This document shows, one piece after another, positions 1 through 13,313 of a stretch of DNA of 64,000 nucleotides (positions within the stretch are counted from its first letter, which is position 1; every line of letters begins with the position of its first letter). Both the position numbers and the translations under genes were made by a program. Below the pieces are notes generated by a model, which did no database searches, was not told the origin of the DNA, and was given only the letters and a program-made list of their open reading frames with translations. The DNA is from Brachycybe producta (lineage: Eukaryota; Arthropoda; Diplopoda; Playtdesmida; Andrognathidae), in assembly GCA_036925085.1 (NCBI GenBank), contig JAUPFP010000030.1:186001-250000 (forward strand). Direction: 5' to 3'.

Positions 1-707
1 TTTTTAAGGGGGGTTTGGTTCTGTCGAAGGAGGATAAGGAGTAAGGAAGGGGGGAGACCTTAAAAATGAACCTGAATTGTTCCTTTAAGAAAGGCAGAAA
101 AAAATGATAGAAAGAAAGATGATGGAAAATTGTTAATAGAGGATTCCAACTGAGAGAGAGAATGAAAGAGAGAAATTGCCAAAAAGTTGATTGTGAAAAT
201 TTGGTGTGCCCCCCCCCCCCTCCCCTCTCTTGCTCATTAACGCTGTCATAATAATATCGGATGAATATCTTCATTTATGGGCCACCTCTATGCAGCTTAA
301 TGGCCCTGACTATGCCTCATAAAGATAGACTTATTTAATGGTCCATTACCGGCAAAGTAGAAGACTTTATCACACAAAATACACGTCTACATGCATATTA
401 TACTAATACACATAGTGTACAAGTGAAAACCCAATCGCTCATTATATACAGTACTATAATAGTATACATTGTATAGTAGAAAATCCTACAGAAAATGGAC
501 TAGAAAGGGGAATTGGTGTTCATTTATTTCCGTTTTATTTTGACTCCCAATATACATGTTAAAGGTAATGAGGTTTTTTTTTTACTATTTCCTCTTCTAG
601 TAATTTTCACCTCTCTTTCTATTATTTGTATTTATTATCTTGTATATGTATTTTACTATTTTTTTATGTAATTGGGTAAATAGGTTCTTTTTTATTTATC
701 TGAAGCC

Positions 708-1323
708 CTAGTTCCACTTGGTGACTAGTCACTGCAAAAAGTCACAACTGATCAGTCTGTGTGGAGACTATAAGCCAAACTAGCGACGGACTTCTATGAT
801 AAGCTCTTGAGTCCACGTGCTTAACAGTCACAGCAAAATACTCAACGAATGACTAGTTTTATTTAAATGTCTACCATAGGTGTGACTAGCTAAGAGTCTT
901 TTTTGAAGTGTAGCCCTCCATCATACTTTGAATTACTAATCTGTAGCCTCTGTCAGCTAACAGAAAAGGATGCAAAGGGGATCCGTGTCATTAAAGCATG
1001 CAAAAGTTGCCTTGTTAAATATGTGGAATTGCTGACGATTGGCTAGTTTTATCTTTGAAGCATCACATACGTTTGTTGTAAGTTGGCTACTGGTCACTGC
1101 ACTGAGCCACTGACTGGTGATTTCTGACTTTTGCAGTGACTGGTCACTTGATAGCTCATTGGATAGTCAGACTAGTAACTCAACTTGGATTTTGAAGGTT
1201 ACTTCAAGAATTGAAGTCACTAACTTCTCGTGTCTTTGAAATAAGCTATCCATATTAGAGATAACATGAATGAAACTAGTCACGCACGACTATTTTGCAG
1301 CGACTTTAATCAAGTGGAACCAG
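708..1323. mobile_element. Inverted-repeat element with repeated GTGACTAGTCAC modules
   Basis: CTAGTTCCACTTG at 708-720 and CAAGTGGAACCAG at 1311-1323 are inverted ends with one mismatch, and the inverted match continues inward (GTCACTGCAAAA and TTTTGCAGCGAC). The body repeats the module around GTGACTAGTCAC (721-732) and GTGACTGGTCAC (1136-1147) in opposite orientation. No target duplication or ORF; superfamily unknown. Confidence 0.6.
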
Positions 1324-2259
1324 AATTTGAGATTCAAGTTTTATATATAGAGAATTTACAGATAAAAAAAATTTGAAGAAGGAATCATTTAATTTGCATT
1401 TTTTCAACATTTTGATTTCTTTTGTATGGAGTTTATTTAATAAATAAAAGTATTTATGATTTCGAAAGTGTGAATGATGTGAAACAATATACAGTAAGTG
1501 ACTTTTAGCTAAGTGTTGTTGTAACTTTATACTATACAGTTTATTGAGATATTATATTTTGGAGTTAATGGTATAACATAAGATATTGATTTTTTTTTCA
1601 ATGGAAATTCAGAAACTCAATTACTTTAAACTTTACAATAAGTTTAGGTTTTTCTATCTATTGAACTTTTTCTTCTAATGTGTACAAAACACGAATACCT
1701 ACAGTAGTAGTACCTAACCTCATTTTCAAAAAACTGAATAATCGGCTTTTATTATTATTTTGTTCATTCTTTCCTTGCTTTAAGAATGAGGTTTCTTTTT
1801 TTTTTTTATAGAGAACAGACCTCCAAATACTGTGTATATTATAGAAAAAGATGAAAAAGATCAAAAAACTTCTTCTTGTCATGTATATATGACTTAAGAG
1901 AATTTGCATTTTTCTTTCTCCCAAATACAAATTTCCATATGAAAAAAGGCGTCGCATATCATATCTCACATATTATTATGATAGGAAGTGAAAAAGAGAA
2001 TTCTCTCGTTTTGAAATTAGACCTCATAATGTTTCTCAAAAGGTTTCTTCGTCTTCTTCTTCTTCTTCTTCTCAAGGTGCAGCAACATATTATCTGATAT
2101 CCATTTCCCACCTCAAACCTTTTCTCTAAAAAACTCCTCAAAACCCATTTTTTGTCAAATATTGTTGAAAAGTCAGATGGTGAACTTCTTTTGAAGTGTC
2201 TTTCTGCTATGCAAATGCAAATGGTGTTACCATATACCATTGACTAAGGCAATACCACA

Positions 2260-2261
<2 letters not shown>

Positions 2262-2301
<40 letters not shown>
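2262..2301. repeat. (GA)n microsatellite
   Basis: About 20 GA units. Similar shorter tracts occur at 12085-12106, 13229-13249 and 18081-18099. Confidence 0.95.
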
Positions 2302-2303
<2 letters not shown>

Positions 2304-3016
2304 ACCCACGAAACACATACAAAGAGAGAGAGAAAGAGAGGAACCCATGAATAATAGACATTTCTACCATCTTTTATTTGGCTTCAACTACTTTGAAATT
2401 TTTATTCTGACATTCAATAGTCACAACAACAATAGAGAAAAAAGACTTTTCTTGTGTGTGTTAGGATGTCACGTATTGCCAATTTGCAATGCAATATACT
2501 TGGGTTGAATGGAACATATACCATAGATATACGGTATTAGAAGGGTGGCTGGTGTTTGTGTGTCTCTCTCTCTCTCTCTCTCTTACAATTGTCAGTTACA
2601 GTATGTCCCAATGGGAACTGTCACATCACCTTCTATTTGTGTTTTTTTATGGAATACGATCTTCCATTTTGAAATACATTTATAATGGAAAATTAGCCAA
2701 TGGTCTATTGTAAAACATTGCAATAAGGACACAAATGCCAGTTGCAAAACATTGATACCCTTAAAGAGGTACAAATTGGTGTTACACAAAAGGGACAAGC
2801 ATACATAGAGGTAGCTAAGCTCCATGTTTGAGAAAAATCCATCTATGAGTGAACTTCAATTGTGCAGCCCCCACCCTCTTAAACCCTTTTACCTCTGTTT
2901 TACTTTCTATTTATCTTTCTAAAATATACCTGGAATCTCCTTTACATGTTCACCTTATGTTCATGAAATCATTGTCTTGTAGTGCTAACTAGAAGGGATT
3001 TAGGTTCAAGTAGAGT

Positions 3017-3032
3017 TGGCGCCATCTATTGG
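3017..3032 (-). promoter_or_regulatory. CTCF-consensus-like box inside a repeat
   Basis: On the minus strand CCAATAGATGGCGCCA fits CCANNAGRKGGCRSYR at all positions. The same box recurs in repeats elsewhere in the window; binding is not shown. Confidence 0.35.
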
Positions 3033-4130
3033 CCTAGCACTTATCCATTTTCTAAAATGTACTTAAGTCGAATGAAACTTAAACAAGCTAAACCTAACAG
3101 CTCTCCATAGACATACTACAAAAAGTGTTGTCTTGCATCATACTTAGTTTAAGCTTAACTTTATTTTAAGCAACATTTTTTCATATGGGCGGTTAGTTGA
3201 AAGTTAGCAAGTAATTTGTGCTGCAATCTTCCTACAGAGGTTATTGACCTTTGGTCACTTGCTTTTTTTTCTAGAGCGTTTCCATCCCATTATACTTTTG
3301 AAAAAATGTAAAAAAAAATACTAGAAATGGTAAATTGCTTTGTCTGTGTTTGTGGCTGTTTATGGGGATATATCATTTGGTGTTTTATTTTTTTGGAAGT
3401 ACCTAACTCCATTTTCTTGTTATTTGAATCTTCTATTTGGTTTTTGATCCCTTACCAAAAAAAAGGGTGTGAATTAGATGGATAGATAGAATGGGCCTTT
3501 GGGGTCAACTGGGATTTATGTCATCCATATACAGTATAGAAAATCATTTGATTCGCATTTTCTTTTTTCAAGTTTTTGTGTTTATTCACACTTGTATGAA
3601 AGTAACTTGACCGAAATGCATTTTTGAAGGTGTCTTCTTCCTTTTCTTCAGTGAGTATTGATTGGGAACTTTGTGTTTGGCCTCCGAGAACAACTTATAA
3701 TTTGATTTGTTTAGAATTGGATCCTCCTAAAAGAAGAATATTGGGGTCTGTTTGAGAAAAAAAAATGGGATTGGAAAAAAAGGACATAAAAAAATCTAAA
3801 AAAGATGGAGGTGAAAAAGGCTTTTTTATACTATTTTTGTCAAATCAAAGAATGGATGTGTTTTGGGTTTTCAAACTGAAAGATTGGGTTAGATCGACAT
3901 GGAAAATATATGTCCTGGACTTAGTTCAGTAGTAGGTTAGGTCAATACAAATTCACCTACTCCTCTTTTTCACCTACTTGTGTAACATAACAAATGTTAG
4001 TAGGAATCTCCTACAAGATTGAATTACCTGTGATTTTTTGTTTGTTTGTTCACAGCATGTGTTTTTCAGTTGTGTTTGTGTTGTGTGTCCACCCCAATTG
4101 TCCATTTCTATTTTCAATCCTTAAAACCCA

Positions 4131-4211
<81 letters not shown>

Positions 4212-4220
4212 GTACTACTA
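4131..4220. repeat. (CTA)n microsatellite, about 27 units
   Basis: Uninterrupted CTA units to 4210, then a short broken extension. It explains the poly-Leu and poly-Tyr frames here, which are not genes. Confidence 0.95.
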
Positions 4221-4485
4221 CATTAATATAGATAAATGTATGTTTTTGTTAGTTCGAACAGTGGAAAATCAATCATTCGACACAATCGCTAGAAAGTGTG
4301 TTAGGTAAAACTACCAATGTGGTAGGAAATCTGTACAATTTAATAGCTGTTTTTTTTCAAGAGCAAACACTAAGGAGAAATATTGAAAATGTGCTAGGAA
4401 CTAGTTTCAACTAGAAGTGGTAACTCAATAACTTTAGTGGAACGAAAATTAAAAATATGTATCGTCTTAGATCATTTTCCAACGG

Positions 4486-4885
4486 ACATAAAAAGTTGAT
4501 TTTGAAATAGAATCAACGGAAACATACCCTCTTATGGGTCTCTTAAGTGATTGAGCTACCCTTCTAGTTTCTAAACCGCCTTTCAATGTGTCTCATCATT
4601 TTACTCACTTTGACGGTTACCATGTTTAAGGTAGTTTTGAGGTGGAAACGACTAAAAGTCCACTCAAACTCTTGATTTATTCGGTTTTTAGTATGAAATT
4701 TAAGAAACTAGAAAGTGTTTTAGAAACTAGAAGGGTAGGCTCAATCACTTAAGGGTATTTTTGTGTTGATTGATCTTTTATTTTTTAAAATTTTGCTAAT
4801 AAAACGTTTATTCTGAAAGATAGCAACATGAAGTGATTGAACAACCCTTCTAGTTTCTAGTTCCCTTCGTTTGTTGCACCTTTGA
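4486..4885. repeat. Palindromic repeat family A, composite copy
   Basis: A right arm (AAGTGATTGAGCTACCCTTC near 4544) is followed by a left arm (AAACTAGAAGGGTAGGCTCA near 4724) and another right arm (CAACCCTTCTAGTTTCTAG ending 4860). Family A is defined by these complementary arms, with ATATCTTTCAAAATAAAC and its complement towards the centre. Confidence 0.7.
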
Positions 4886-5332
4886 AGCTGCAAAATAAAA
4901 TAGTTTCAAAACCACCTGTTTATAAAACAATGCATCTAGCAGCACTTGGATCTTTAAGGTCCCTCTGCCATAGGCCAACCGGCTGCTTGTAAAGTATTTT
5001 TTTGTAATTGTATAATCGTAATAATTGATATAATGTTGGATATTATTGTGTTTATAATTTTAAGGAGGTGATGGGGCGGGGGGTCACAATTATTAATATT
5101 TTGAGCTTTTATAAAAATGATCAATTGTTGATTTCTAAAATATAAAAAGGTTTTTGTTCCGTTTTTTGTGTGTAATTTCCAATTTGTGGTTTCTCGTGAA
5201 AATAATGTTTTCTTGTTGTGTTCTACGTGAGATTGGTTCTTACTAGATTGATACGGTTTTTTTTTTAGCCATTTTTTCTTGTGTTTTTCTCCAAATTCTT
5301 AATACAGTATAAATAATATCAAAGGTTGTGTC

Positions 5333-5382
5333 GGTTCCTACTACTATTACTACTACTAGTAGTAGTAGTAGTAGTAGGAACC
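5333..5382. repeat. 50-bp spacerless palindrome of TAC/GTA units
   Basis: GGTTCC, then TAC units to the centre (CTAG at 5356-5359), then GTA units and GGAACC. The halves 5333-5357 and 5358-5382 are inverted copies with one mismatch. Confidence 0.9.
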
Positions 5383-8300
5383 AAGGTTGGAATTACATTT
5401 TTTTTATTGATTTTCGTGTGTTTCTAAAAAGACAGAAGATAAATGACACCAAATGACTCTTTTGAGTGTCGTTTTCTAAGTTCGATTAATTATATGAAAG
5501 GTGTCAAATGCCACTGAATTAATGGTCCTTTTTTCTCTCTGTCTCACACAATCACATTATATAAGGAGTGTTTTTTTTAATATTATTTTACTTTCTTATG
5601 ACGTCAATTGGGTCAATATTTATTTCTACACAATTGATGTGGAAATGAGTTTCTTATTGGAAAAACCCGCCGGAGGAGTGTTTTTTCTTCTTCTTCTTCT
5701 TCTTAGATTCAATGTGAAGAAAATTCATATCAAAATAAACTTTTAGAAAACAAACACAAAATTAAGAATTAAAAATTTTGCTTTTGCAATTTTATTTGAA
5801 ATAAAACAAAAATACCAATAAGTCGTGAAATATTTTAAGGAGTTATATTAAGAAGAACAAGAAGAAGAAGGAGGAGGAGGACGACGAAAAAAGACGACAA
5901 TAATGATTATTAAATGTCATTATTCCACTTTTAATATTTTTGATACACAAGACACGAAATCAAATGAAACATTTTAGCCTTTATTTAGCATTTGACATTT
6001 CTGCTAATTGAATGTCTATTGATTATGAAATTATGTTCAATTGCACAAAATACATGGTGATTTTATAAAAATTTCGATGAAATTTGTCTTTTTTAAAAAA
6101 AAATAATTATTTTCAGCAAAGTTTAAAATAAAATCTACGGGAAATTGAATCAACTAGACTGAATTTCACTTTATAAGGAATTTAACAGAAGCGCCATAAT
6201 ATCTTTTAGTGCAAAGAAACACAGAAAGTGTCTTGATTTTTAATTTCTGTTGGTTTTTCAGCTTCCCTAAGAGACAAATTCGGAAAAATTACTTAAGCCA
6301 TAAGTGAAAGTTCAAACTATGACCTTTGTTCTTAGGCTAGGACTCCTGACCATTCCAATGCCTCGACTGATTGGTTGTCTTCCCCCTTAAATTTAAATTG
6401 CATATTCACTTTCTATGGCTTTTAAAGCTGCTTCTTGGTTTTGTTTTAAAAAATGTCAGCAAAGAAGGAAGGATCGTGGCACTCATATCGATATATCGAT
6501 GATCAGACATGCCCACATGTAAACTGTATGTGTGAGGAGGCTACTGTTTAAACCACATTACAGCCTCTCTCCAACCCCCCCCCCCCCCCATCCCCCATAT
6601 TATATCTCTGATAAAAAGAAATTTCAAAGAAATCACTTTTGATTTGATTTTCTGAAAGTTGTGAAAAATGCTGTAATGGAGGTTTAGAAGAGGGTTGTAA
6701 TTTATGAGAACTTGCTAAAATCTAGGAAGTCTTTGTTGTGAGTCAGTGAAAGTTGAGTTTTTTTTTTGTGTTGAGGCCATGATCTGTCTGTCATTCAAAC
6801 CTATGCATTTAGATTAGCTTTTATTTTTTATCTAAGGGACTTTTCTTCCAATATGAAATGTTAGAAGGATTTTTTGGTGGGGGATGAAGTTGTTGTATTT
6901 TTAGGGGGAAGCTCAAAAAAGTGTTATTCAGTAGTAATTCCACTGCACTAGTCTTCTTTCTATACATATACATATGACACTACAGTAGATATCAAGTTTA
7001 TGGTGGGTTTTGCCATTTTTGCGCAAAATGTGATGGAGTTTTAGGGGTGTTTAGAGAGGAGGAGGAGGTTGGCTTAAGGGAAGGAGGAGAATGTTGCATG
7101 TAAACAACTTCTATACATATTTTTCTATGTATTTATCCCTAACTTTTTCATTGCAAGAGGAAAAGGGGGGGGGGTTGTTTTTCCCTACCCCTGAGGATCA
7201 CTTCTAAACACACCAGAAGATTTCTTTTCTTGTTTTATATGGAGAGACAGAGAGTGAGATGATTTTTTTAGACATCAATTTCGAGGTCTTAGTATTTCTT
7301 TTTCTAACTTTATTTTTGTTGGTTGGAGTCACAACCAACCACAGTCGCCGACTTTCAAACTAGAAAACATCCGAGAAAAAATGATTTAGAAATGATCTTA
7401 ATATTGTTTTGTATGGACTGAATGACTGACTGACTGTTCAAAGAAGAAAAGACAAATCCAATCGTGATTTCACACTCGGTTCGAGAATTATCTAAGCGTT
7501 TATTTTTAATTCTTTGCTTGTTTTATTTCATTTCTTGTTAGAAAGGAAGCATTTTGATTTAAATTCAGGCTGGGTTTTAGTTTTTCTTCTTCTTCCTCCT
7601 TTGACAGTTCATCTCATGGAAAGAGGCGCATTTAAAACGCATTCATTCCTGTTTAAGGTGATTTTTAAGTGGAAACGCACCGTGACATCAGAAGCAAACT
7701 TCTGGAACAAAAACCTGAAAAGTGATTTGGAAACTAGAAGAGCGGCTAAATCAAGTGTAGATATTTTCTTGTTGATGTCTTTTACACTTGAGAACTGTAG
7801 GTCACTCAGTGACCTACACTTTAGAACTTTTTATATCAGTGATTAGAGGTGGACTTGTGTTAAATTAAGCTTGTTGCAAAGAGGTCTTGAGGTTCATAGC
7901 CCCCAGAATGTAAAAGTGTATTTCACTGAGTAGTGACCCACACTGGGCCACACACACACAGTTCTTCTCCATATAGAGCTATCTGAAAGTGTAGGTGTGT
8001 CACCTAGTGACTTACGATTAGTCTGTCCCGTTTCTCACTTTCAATTTTTTTCCTCATCATGTTGCCCTATCATGTGTTTATAAAACACATTCAGTATATT
8101 CGGAAAGAATAAAAGTTGCATATTTAAAATATTTGGTGGTTGTTGTTGTTAACAGTATATCAACGATTTCTTGCAGAAAAACTGAAACATTTTCGTTGAA
8201 TGTTAAGCAAGTTATTGAATTTTGAAAACAATATTTCAATACATTTCAAGAAAGTTTTAGGGAAACGATTTTTTTGGGGTTACAAATAAATTAGTATTTA

Positions 8301-9004
8301 ATGTTAGCATTTCTACTATAAGTATTTTTTAATTTTTTTTTAAGTGAATTTCTTATTGAATTCAGTCTTTTATTTTGATGGCTTTACAATTAGATTTTAA
8401 TATCCAGTCATTATGAAGAAGAAAAAGCAATAACTTAGTTAATTTTTGATTAAAAATGATTGAAAAATGATGTAGTTTTTTTTTAATATTTTACAATTTG
8501 AAACATAAGACGTTTTTTATTTGCGCCACTTTTGTGCATTTCTTTCTGATCTCTTTCATTTTTTTTTATTTGCATTGTTATTTATGAATTGGGGGGTGTT
8601 GGACCTGCCCCTTCTCCTCCTCCCCCTCCTCCTCCTCCTCCTCAAGATAAAGCATAATATTCAATTATTATTCAAATTAGTCTTTCTTCCTATTTTTTTT
8701 TTTCTATTTTCTCGTTTCTTATTTTGCATTTGTATTTGATTGAATGACAGGACACCATTTTAGATTTTGAAGGTTTTTATGTTTCTACAAAATTTGGTTT
8801 TTATTAGATTTTCTGTTTATTTCGTCTTTTTTTAAGTGTTCATGTCGTTGTTGAGTTTTTGAACTTAAAATAAGAATTGAAATTGGGTTCGTCTCAATTG
8901 TTGGAAAAATATGGATGCCTTTTTTTGTAGAGTAAAAAAAGCCCTAAAAAAATAAGCGGTTGAATAATTTATATAGAAAATGCCTGATGATGGGCCACTT
9001 TTGA

Positions 9005-9028
9005 CCCCCCCCCCCCCCCCCCCCCCCC
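9005..9028. repeat. C24 homopolymer run
   Basis: Twenty-four consecutive C. Comparable runs: G17 at 16474-16490, C17 at 26633-26649 and C17 at 61624-61640. Confidence 0.95.
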
Positions 9029-9094
9029 GCAAGGTTGTTCAACAAAGAGCTTTCTGGAAATATATAGAGCATTTCGCGCCTGGGCTGAGTGTGG

Positions 9095-9110
9095 CCAATA
9101 GATGGCGCCA
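9095..9110 (+). promoter_or_regulatory. CTCF-consensus-like box inside a repeat
   Basis: CCAATAGATGGCGCCA, identical to the box at 3017-3032 in opposite orientation and a complete consensus match. A near match is at 22312-22327. Confidence 0.35.
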
Positions 9111-12100
9111 CCTCTAATTAGAGCTGCATTGCTTATGAGTTAATTGTTTATAATTAGGTTTTTATGTTTTATTATTAATTTCTGACATGGTAAAATATAG
9201 AATAAATTAATATATAAGATATTTATTTTAAATAATTTTTATTCATTTAATCAGAAAGTTTTAAGAAAAACACTGTTCTAAAAAATCTATTCAATCTTTT
9301 CTTTATAAAAAGTTAAGTTTAGTTTCTTTTTAAAATTTACTAATTGTAATTAGTTTTCCACTAATAGAAATAGTAATTGTAATTGAGTTACTTTGAAAAA
9401 AAATAATTTGAGCGAACACTAAGGGGTGGTAGGTATGGAGCTGAAGTCAGTTTTTTTCCAACTTATGTCATTGCAATTTTACAATATTTTACTCAGTTCC
9501 AAGTCAGTTTTCATTATTATTATTATTCTTTCCTTCCTTTTTTTTTCTTCAACCAAAACATAGTTTACTTTTTACTTCTCATGATACTTTTTTTTCTTCT
9601 TATTATTATTAAATATAAAAATATGAAACATTTCAAAAGTTCGCTTGAAATAAGGTTAATGGTTGGCTTTTAGTAAGATTACAATGTGGGAGTTAAGAAA
9701 AAAGAGGCCTAAAATAAAAATGTTTTCAAATTTATATACTGGAGGCCATTTTAGGAATGGTGTACTATATACTAGAATGCACACATGGCTCCTAATAATA
9801 ATGTCTGTCTATTCGTTAGAATGCTTTTTTTGTTAATGTATCAAAACATACCTTTTATAAGCAGACATTTGCAAAATATGCAAATGAAGATAAGAGCAAT
9901 GAAGCAACATTTAAGAACAAATCTTTAAAAAAAAACTAGAAGAGTAATTTATATGTTCATATTTTTTTAAAAAATACACTTTTTGTAGCAAAATTTCAAA
10001 TTAGTCATATTTTCGTTTTTCACTTTCAAGTTGGCGCCAAAATTTGTGTGTCCGGGGGTGGGGGTATTCTTTAATAACGTGGTTGAGCTAAGCCTTTCTA
10101 AATTTTGCTCTTCTGAAGGGCGGACTAATGAAAGAGTTCTAATATCAGCTGTTCATAAACCATCTTAAAATATGAAAAAACCAGAGACAAATTCTTGAAA
10201 CCCTTTTTTTTATTGGTGTTAACAGTCTAAAAACAAGGAAGACATTTTGTTTGTTTGTTTTTTCTGTTCTGACAAATCATATATAAAGATGTGAAAGAGG
10301 TTTTTAACACATTGGGAAAATGTTTTCTAAATTTGAAATTTCAGTAGGGGAAGAGACTTGTCATTGTGATTTTGAGTAAAACCGATAAAAAGAAGTCAGT
10401 GAAAGGGAAATATGTTGGTGGGGTTTTTTTTTTGGTTCCTTTTGTGTATTTCGAGTGGCTCCTAAAAATGTAAAAGGGGTTTGGGAAATTCAATCAAAGT
10501 CTCCTCGAACTTTTGTCGAATAAACTTTGATCCAAGATGACATTAAGCTGCCCCCAAAATCATCATCATCCTCTTTTCTTATTCCTTTTTTTTTTCCTCG
10601 TCCTTTTTTTTTTTTTTTTTTTTTGAAATATTTTTACTATTAAAGTCAGGATTTTTTTTGGGGGGGGGGGGCGAGTGAATAAGAGCTGTTTAGCCTTTTT
10701 TTCTTCTTAGCTTTGATATCACATAAATCTTTACATAGGGCCTACTTTTGTAGTTTGGTTCACACACAAAAAAGCAGAAGGGCCCAACTTCCTCGTTTTG
10801 ATGTTTGTGTCCGTACTGTATCACATAGAAAATACATCATTTATAAAGTTAGGAAAATGTGTAAGGGCTAAAGGGGGAGGGGGAGGAGAAATAAATGTGT
10901 AAGGGAAGAAAGGAGCCATTTGGGCATGAAATGATTCAAGAATCCGTGGTCAGAATTTTTTAAAACTCAACTTTCTTGGTTTTGAAAATGACCAGTGCTA
11001 CAATTTTGTATTTTTTGAAAATATAAAAAAATCCTGGAGGTGGTGATGGGCGGCCATATTTTCACATTTGATAAAATTCAGCATCATATTTATTTTTATA
11101 ATGTTATATATATATAATTTTACAAAAGGTGATGAAATGGAGAGATTTTCTGTGTTTTAAGTATTTTTGTCTCGTTTCGGCAATAGAAATATGAGGCGGG
11201 TTTTTTATTTTTCACTTCATAAAACTTCTTTTTAGATGGTGAAAAATAAAAGAGCAACACTTTAAAATGTGTGTGTTGTTTAATATTCTGCATCTTTTTG
11301 AGGTGTTTTTCTACAGAAAATTTTATAGTAGTTTTTATAACATCCTTTTTATCTCCTCCTCTTCTCCATGTAAGAGATCCTGTCCACGTTCAGGTTTAAC
11401 TGCAAGGCACAGTTGTTAGCAGTGATTGCCCCTTTTTAAGGGGATGATCAGTTTGAAAGAAGAAAATCTTTTGTAAAATGTCTATGAGAGAAAATGAAGG
11501 AGGAGGTCAATATTGAGGTCAGTTAGTATTGGTGACCAGTGGCTTTAGAGACCAATATAATCTCTCTCTCTCTCTCTCTCTCTGGACGGCTTTATTATAA
11601 AGTTCTCAATTGTTTCTTTTGTGAAAAAAACATTTTCTGATATCATTTTCTATCTCTCTTTTTAAAGGGTGCAAAATGCAACTTCATATTAGAAGAAAAG
11701 AGAGAAAAGTAGAAAGAAAAAAATAACGGCATAAAAGAGGAAACAGCTTTGAAATTTCTTGGCTATTTCAATTTCCGGTCATCTCTACTTAGTCATGTCT
11801 TTTGTAAAGAAAGACAGAATTGGTCTTTTTATGTTTTTTGGGGTGTCTGCTCTTTAAGAAATGAATGTTTGGGAAAGTTTTTTTTTGTTCATTTCTGAAG
11901 ATGTGGTGTTTGGAGAGGAGAGACATATGTATTTCAAAATATGTCTTCTTCATTTAGAATCCTTTTTTGATCCAAATGGGAGACACAGCAGTGATGACAT
12001 CATCATCAGCTGCTAAAAAGACTTTTTTCCATCTAAAATTGAATGGAATTGTGTGTTAGACAATTTAACTGGTTTGGACAGTCGAGAGAGAAAGAGAGAG

Positions 12101-13208
12101 AGAGAGAAAAGGTGTCAGATGGGATCAGTTTTTGCTTCTTCTAGATTTTTCTTTCTTAAAGTATAAGGAATTTCTTAAGAAAGTTAAAATGGGTTGTAGA
12201 AATAAAAAGTTGAACTTGTGTGTGTTTAAAACGCATAGAAGTTGTTCAACTTTTTTATGTTAAAGGGATTCACTTGAAAAAGTAATTTTTGTTTACAAAT
12301 TTCACCTTTCTAATAAAGACCTACATTTTAAAAACAAAAAAAGCCCACCAGGCTCACGAATTTTATGGGCTTTTTTCATAAAACTGCCCGCCCGTTGAAT
12401 GAGCTGCAAACAAAACTTTGTAACCCTGTTGTTCCAAAGGGGTGGTTCTAAGAGGTCTAAGTTAACTTCTTGAATTTGGCCTAAGAAACGTGATAAGGGA
12501 ATGTGTGTTTTTGAGGTTGATTTGTCGAGTGCTGGACTTGAAACTCACTCATTTACCACCATGTTAATTGAGTGTCTGTCAATAGCAGATGAGTTTACTG
12601 TCTTAAGTAAGCAGTTTTCATTTTGGCTCGTTTTTGTCAGTCAAAAGATTAATTCCCATCTTCCTTTGGCTATTGGAAAATACGCAAAAGAGTTACAATG
12701 GGGGGAATTGAGGGATGGAATTGCCGTGGAGAAAAAAAACACTGGAGGAGAGAGCTTAACTCCAATTATGATAATTAGTCGAGTCAACGACAATGGACAA
12801 AAGGACTTAAGAGAAAGAGTCAATCAATTATTTCCACTTGAAAACTTAAGTACATGCTGCATATTTAAGTAGCGTCAAAGTGGAAAATGAGTCATTCTAC
12901 AAAGTGACTAGTTGAATTTGACATCAACTAGCCCATCAGTATTTTTGAATTTGAGTTTGAAAAATACTTACGTGCAAGCAAGCAACCAAGAAGGCCTGTG
13001 GCAGAAGCGCAATTGCAGCATGCGAAATGCATTGTCAAACCCCAATGTATTTTAGTGCAGTTGAAATAATTATATATATAATATCTCAGGTCTGTGTGTG
13101 TGTGTGTGTGTGTGGAGTAACAAAACCATTGAAGCACGTCGGAATTTATATAAATTTGAATAAATGAACCGTTTTTTCTCAAGGTCAACTATATGTTGAA
13201 CTCTTCCT

Positions 13209-13313
13209 TTGGAAAGTGTAGAAGGGGGAGAGAGAGAGAGAGAGAGAGAAAAGTGTGAGGGGGAAAGGTTGGAAAGTGTAGAAGGGGGAGAGAAAGAGAA
13301 AAGTGGGAGGGGG
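13209..13313. repeat. Imperfect tandem duplication of a purine-rich unit (about 60 and 45 bp)
   Basis: TTGGAAAGTGTAGAAGGGGG starts both units (13209 and 13269), each continuing with GA-rich sequence and AAAAGTG; the GA tract is longer in the first. Confidence 0.8.

Noticed and set aside
3994..4308. ORFs with poly-Leu or poly-Tyr
   Set aside because: Products of the (CTA)n microsatellite read in two frames.
12501..12872. 123-codon + strand ORF
   Set aside because: No recognisable domain, no splice context, AT-rich codon use like the surrounding intron; probably a chance frame.
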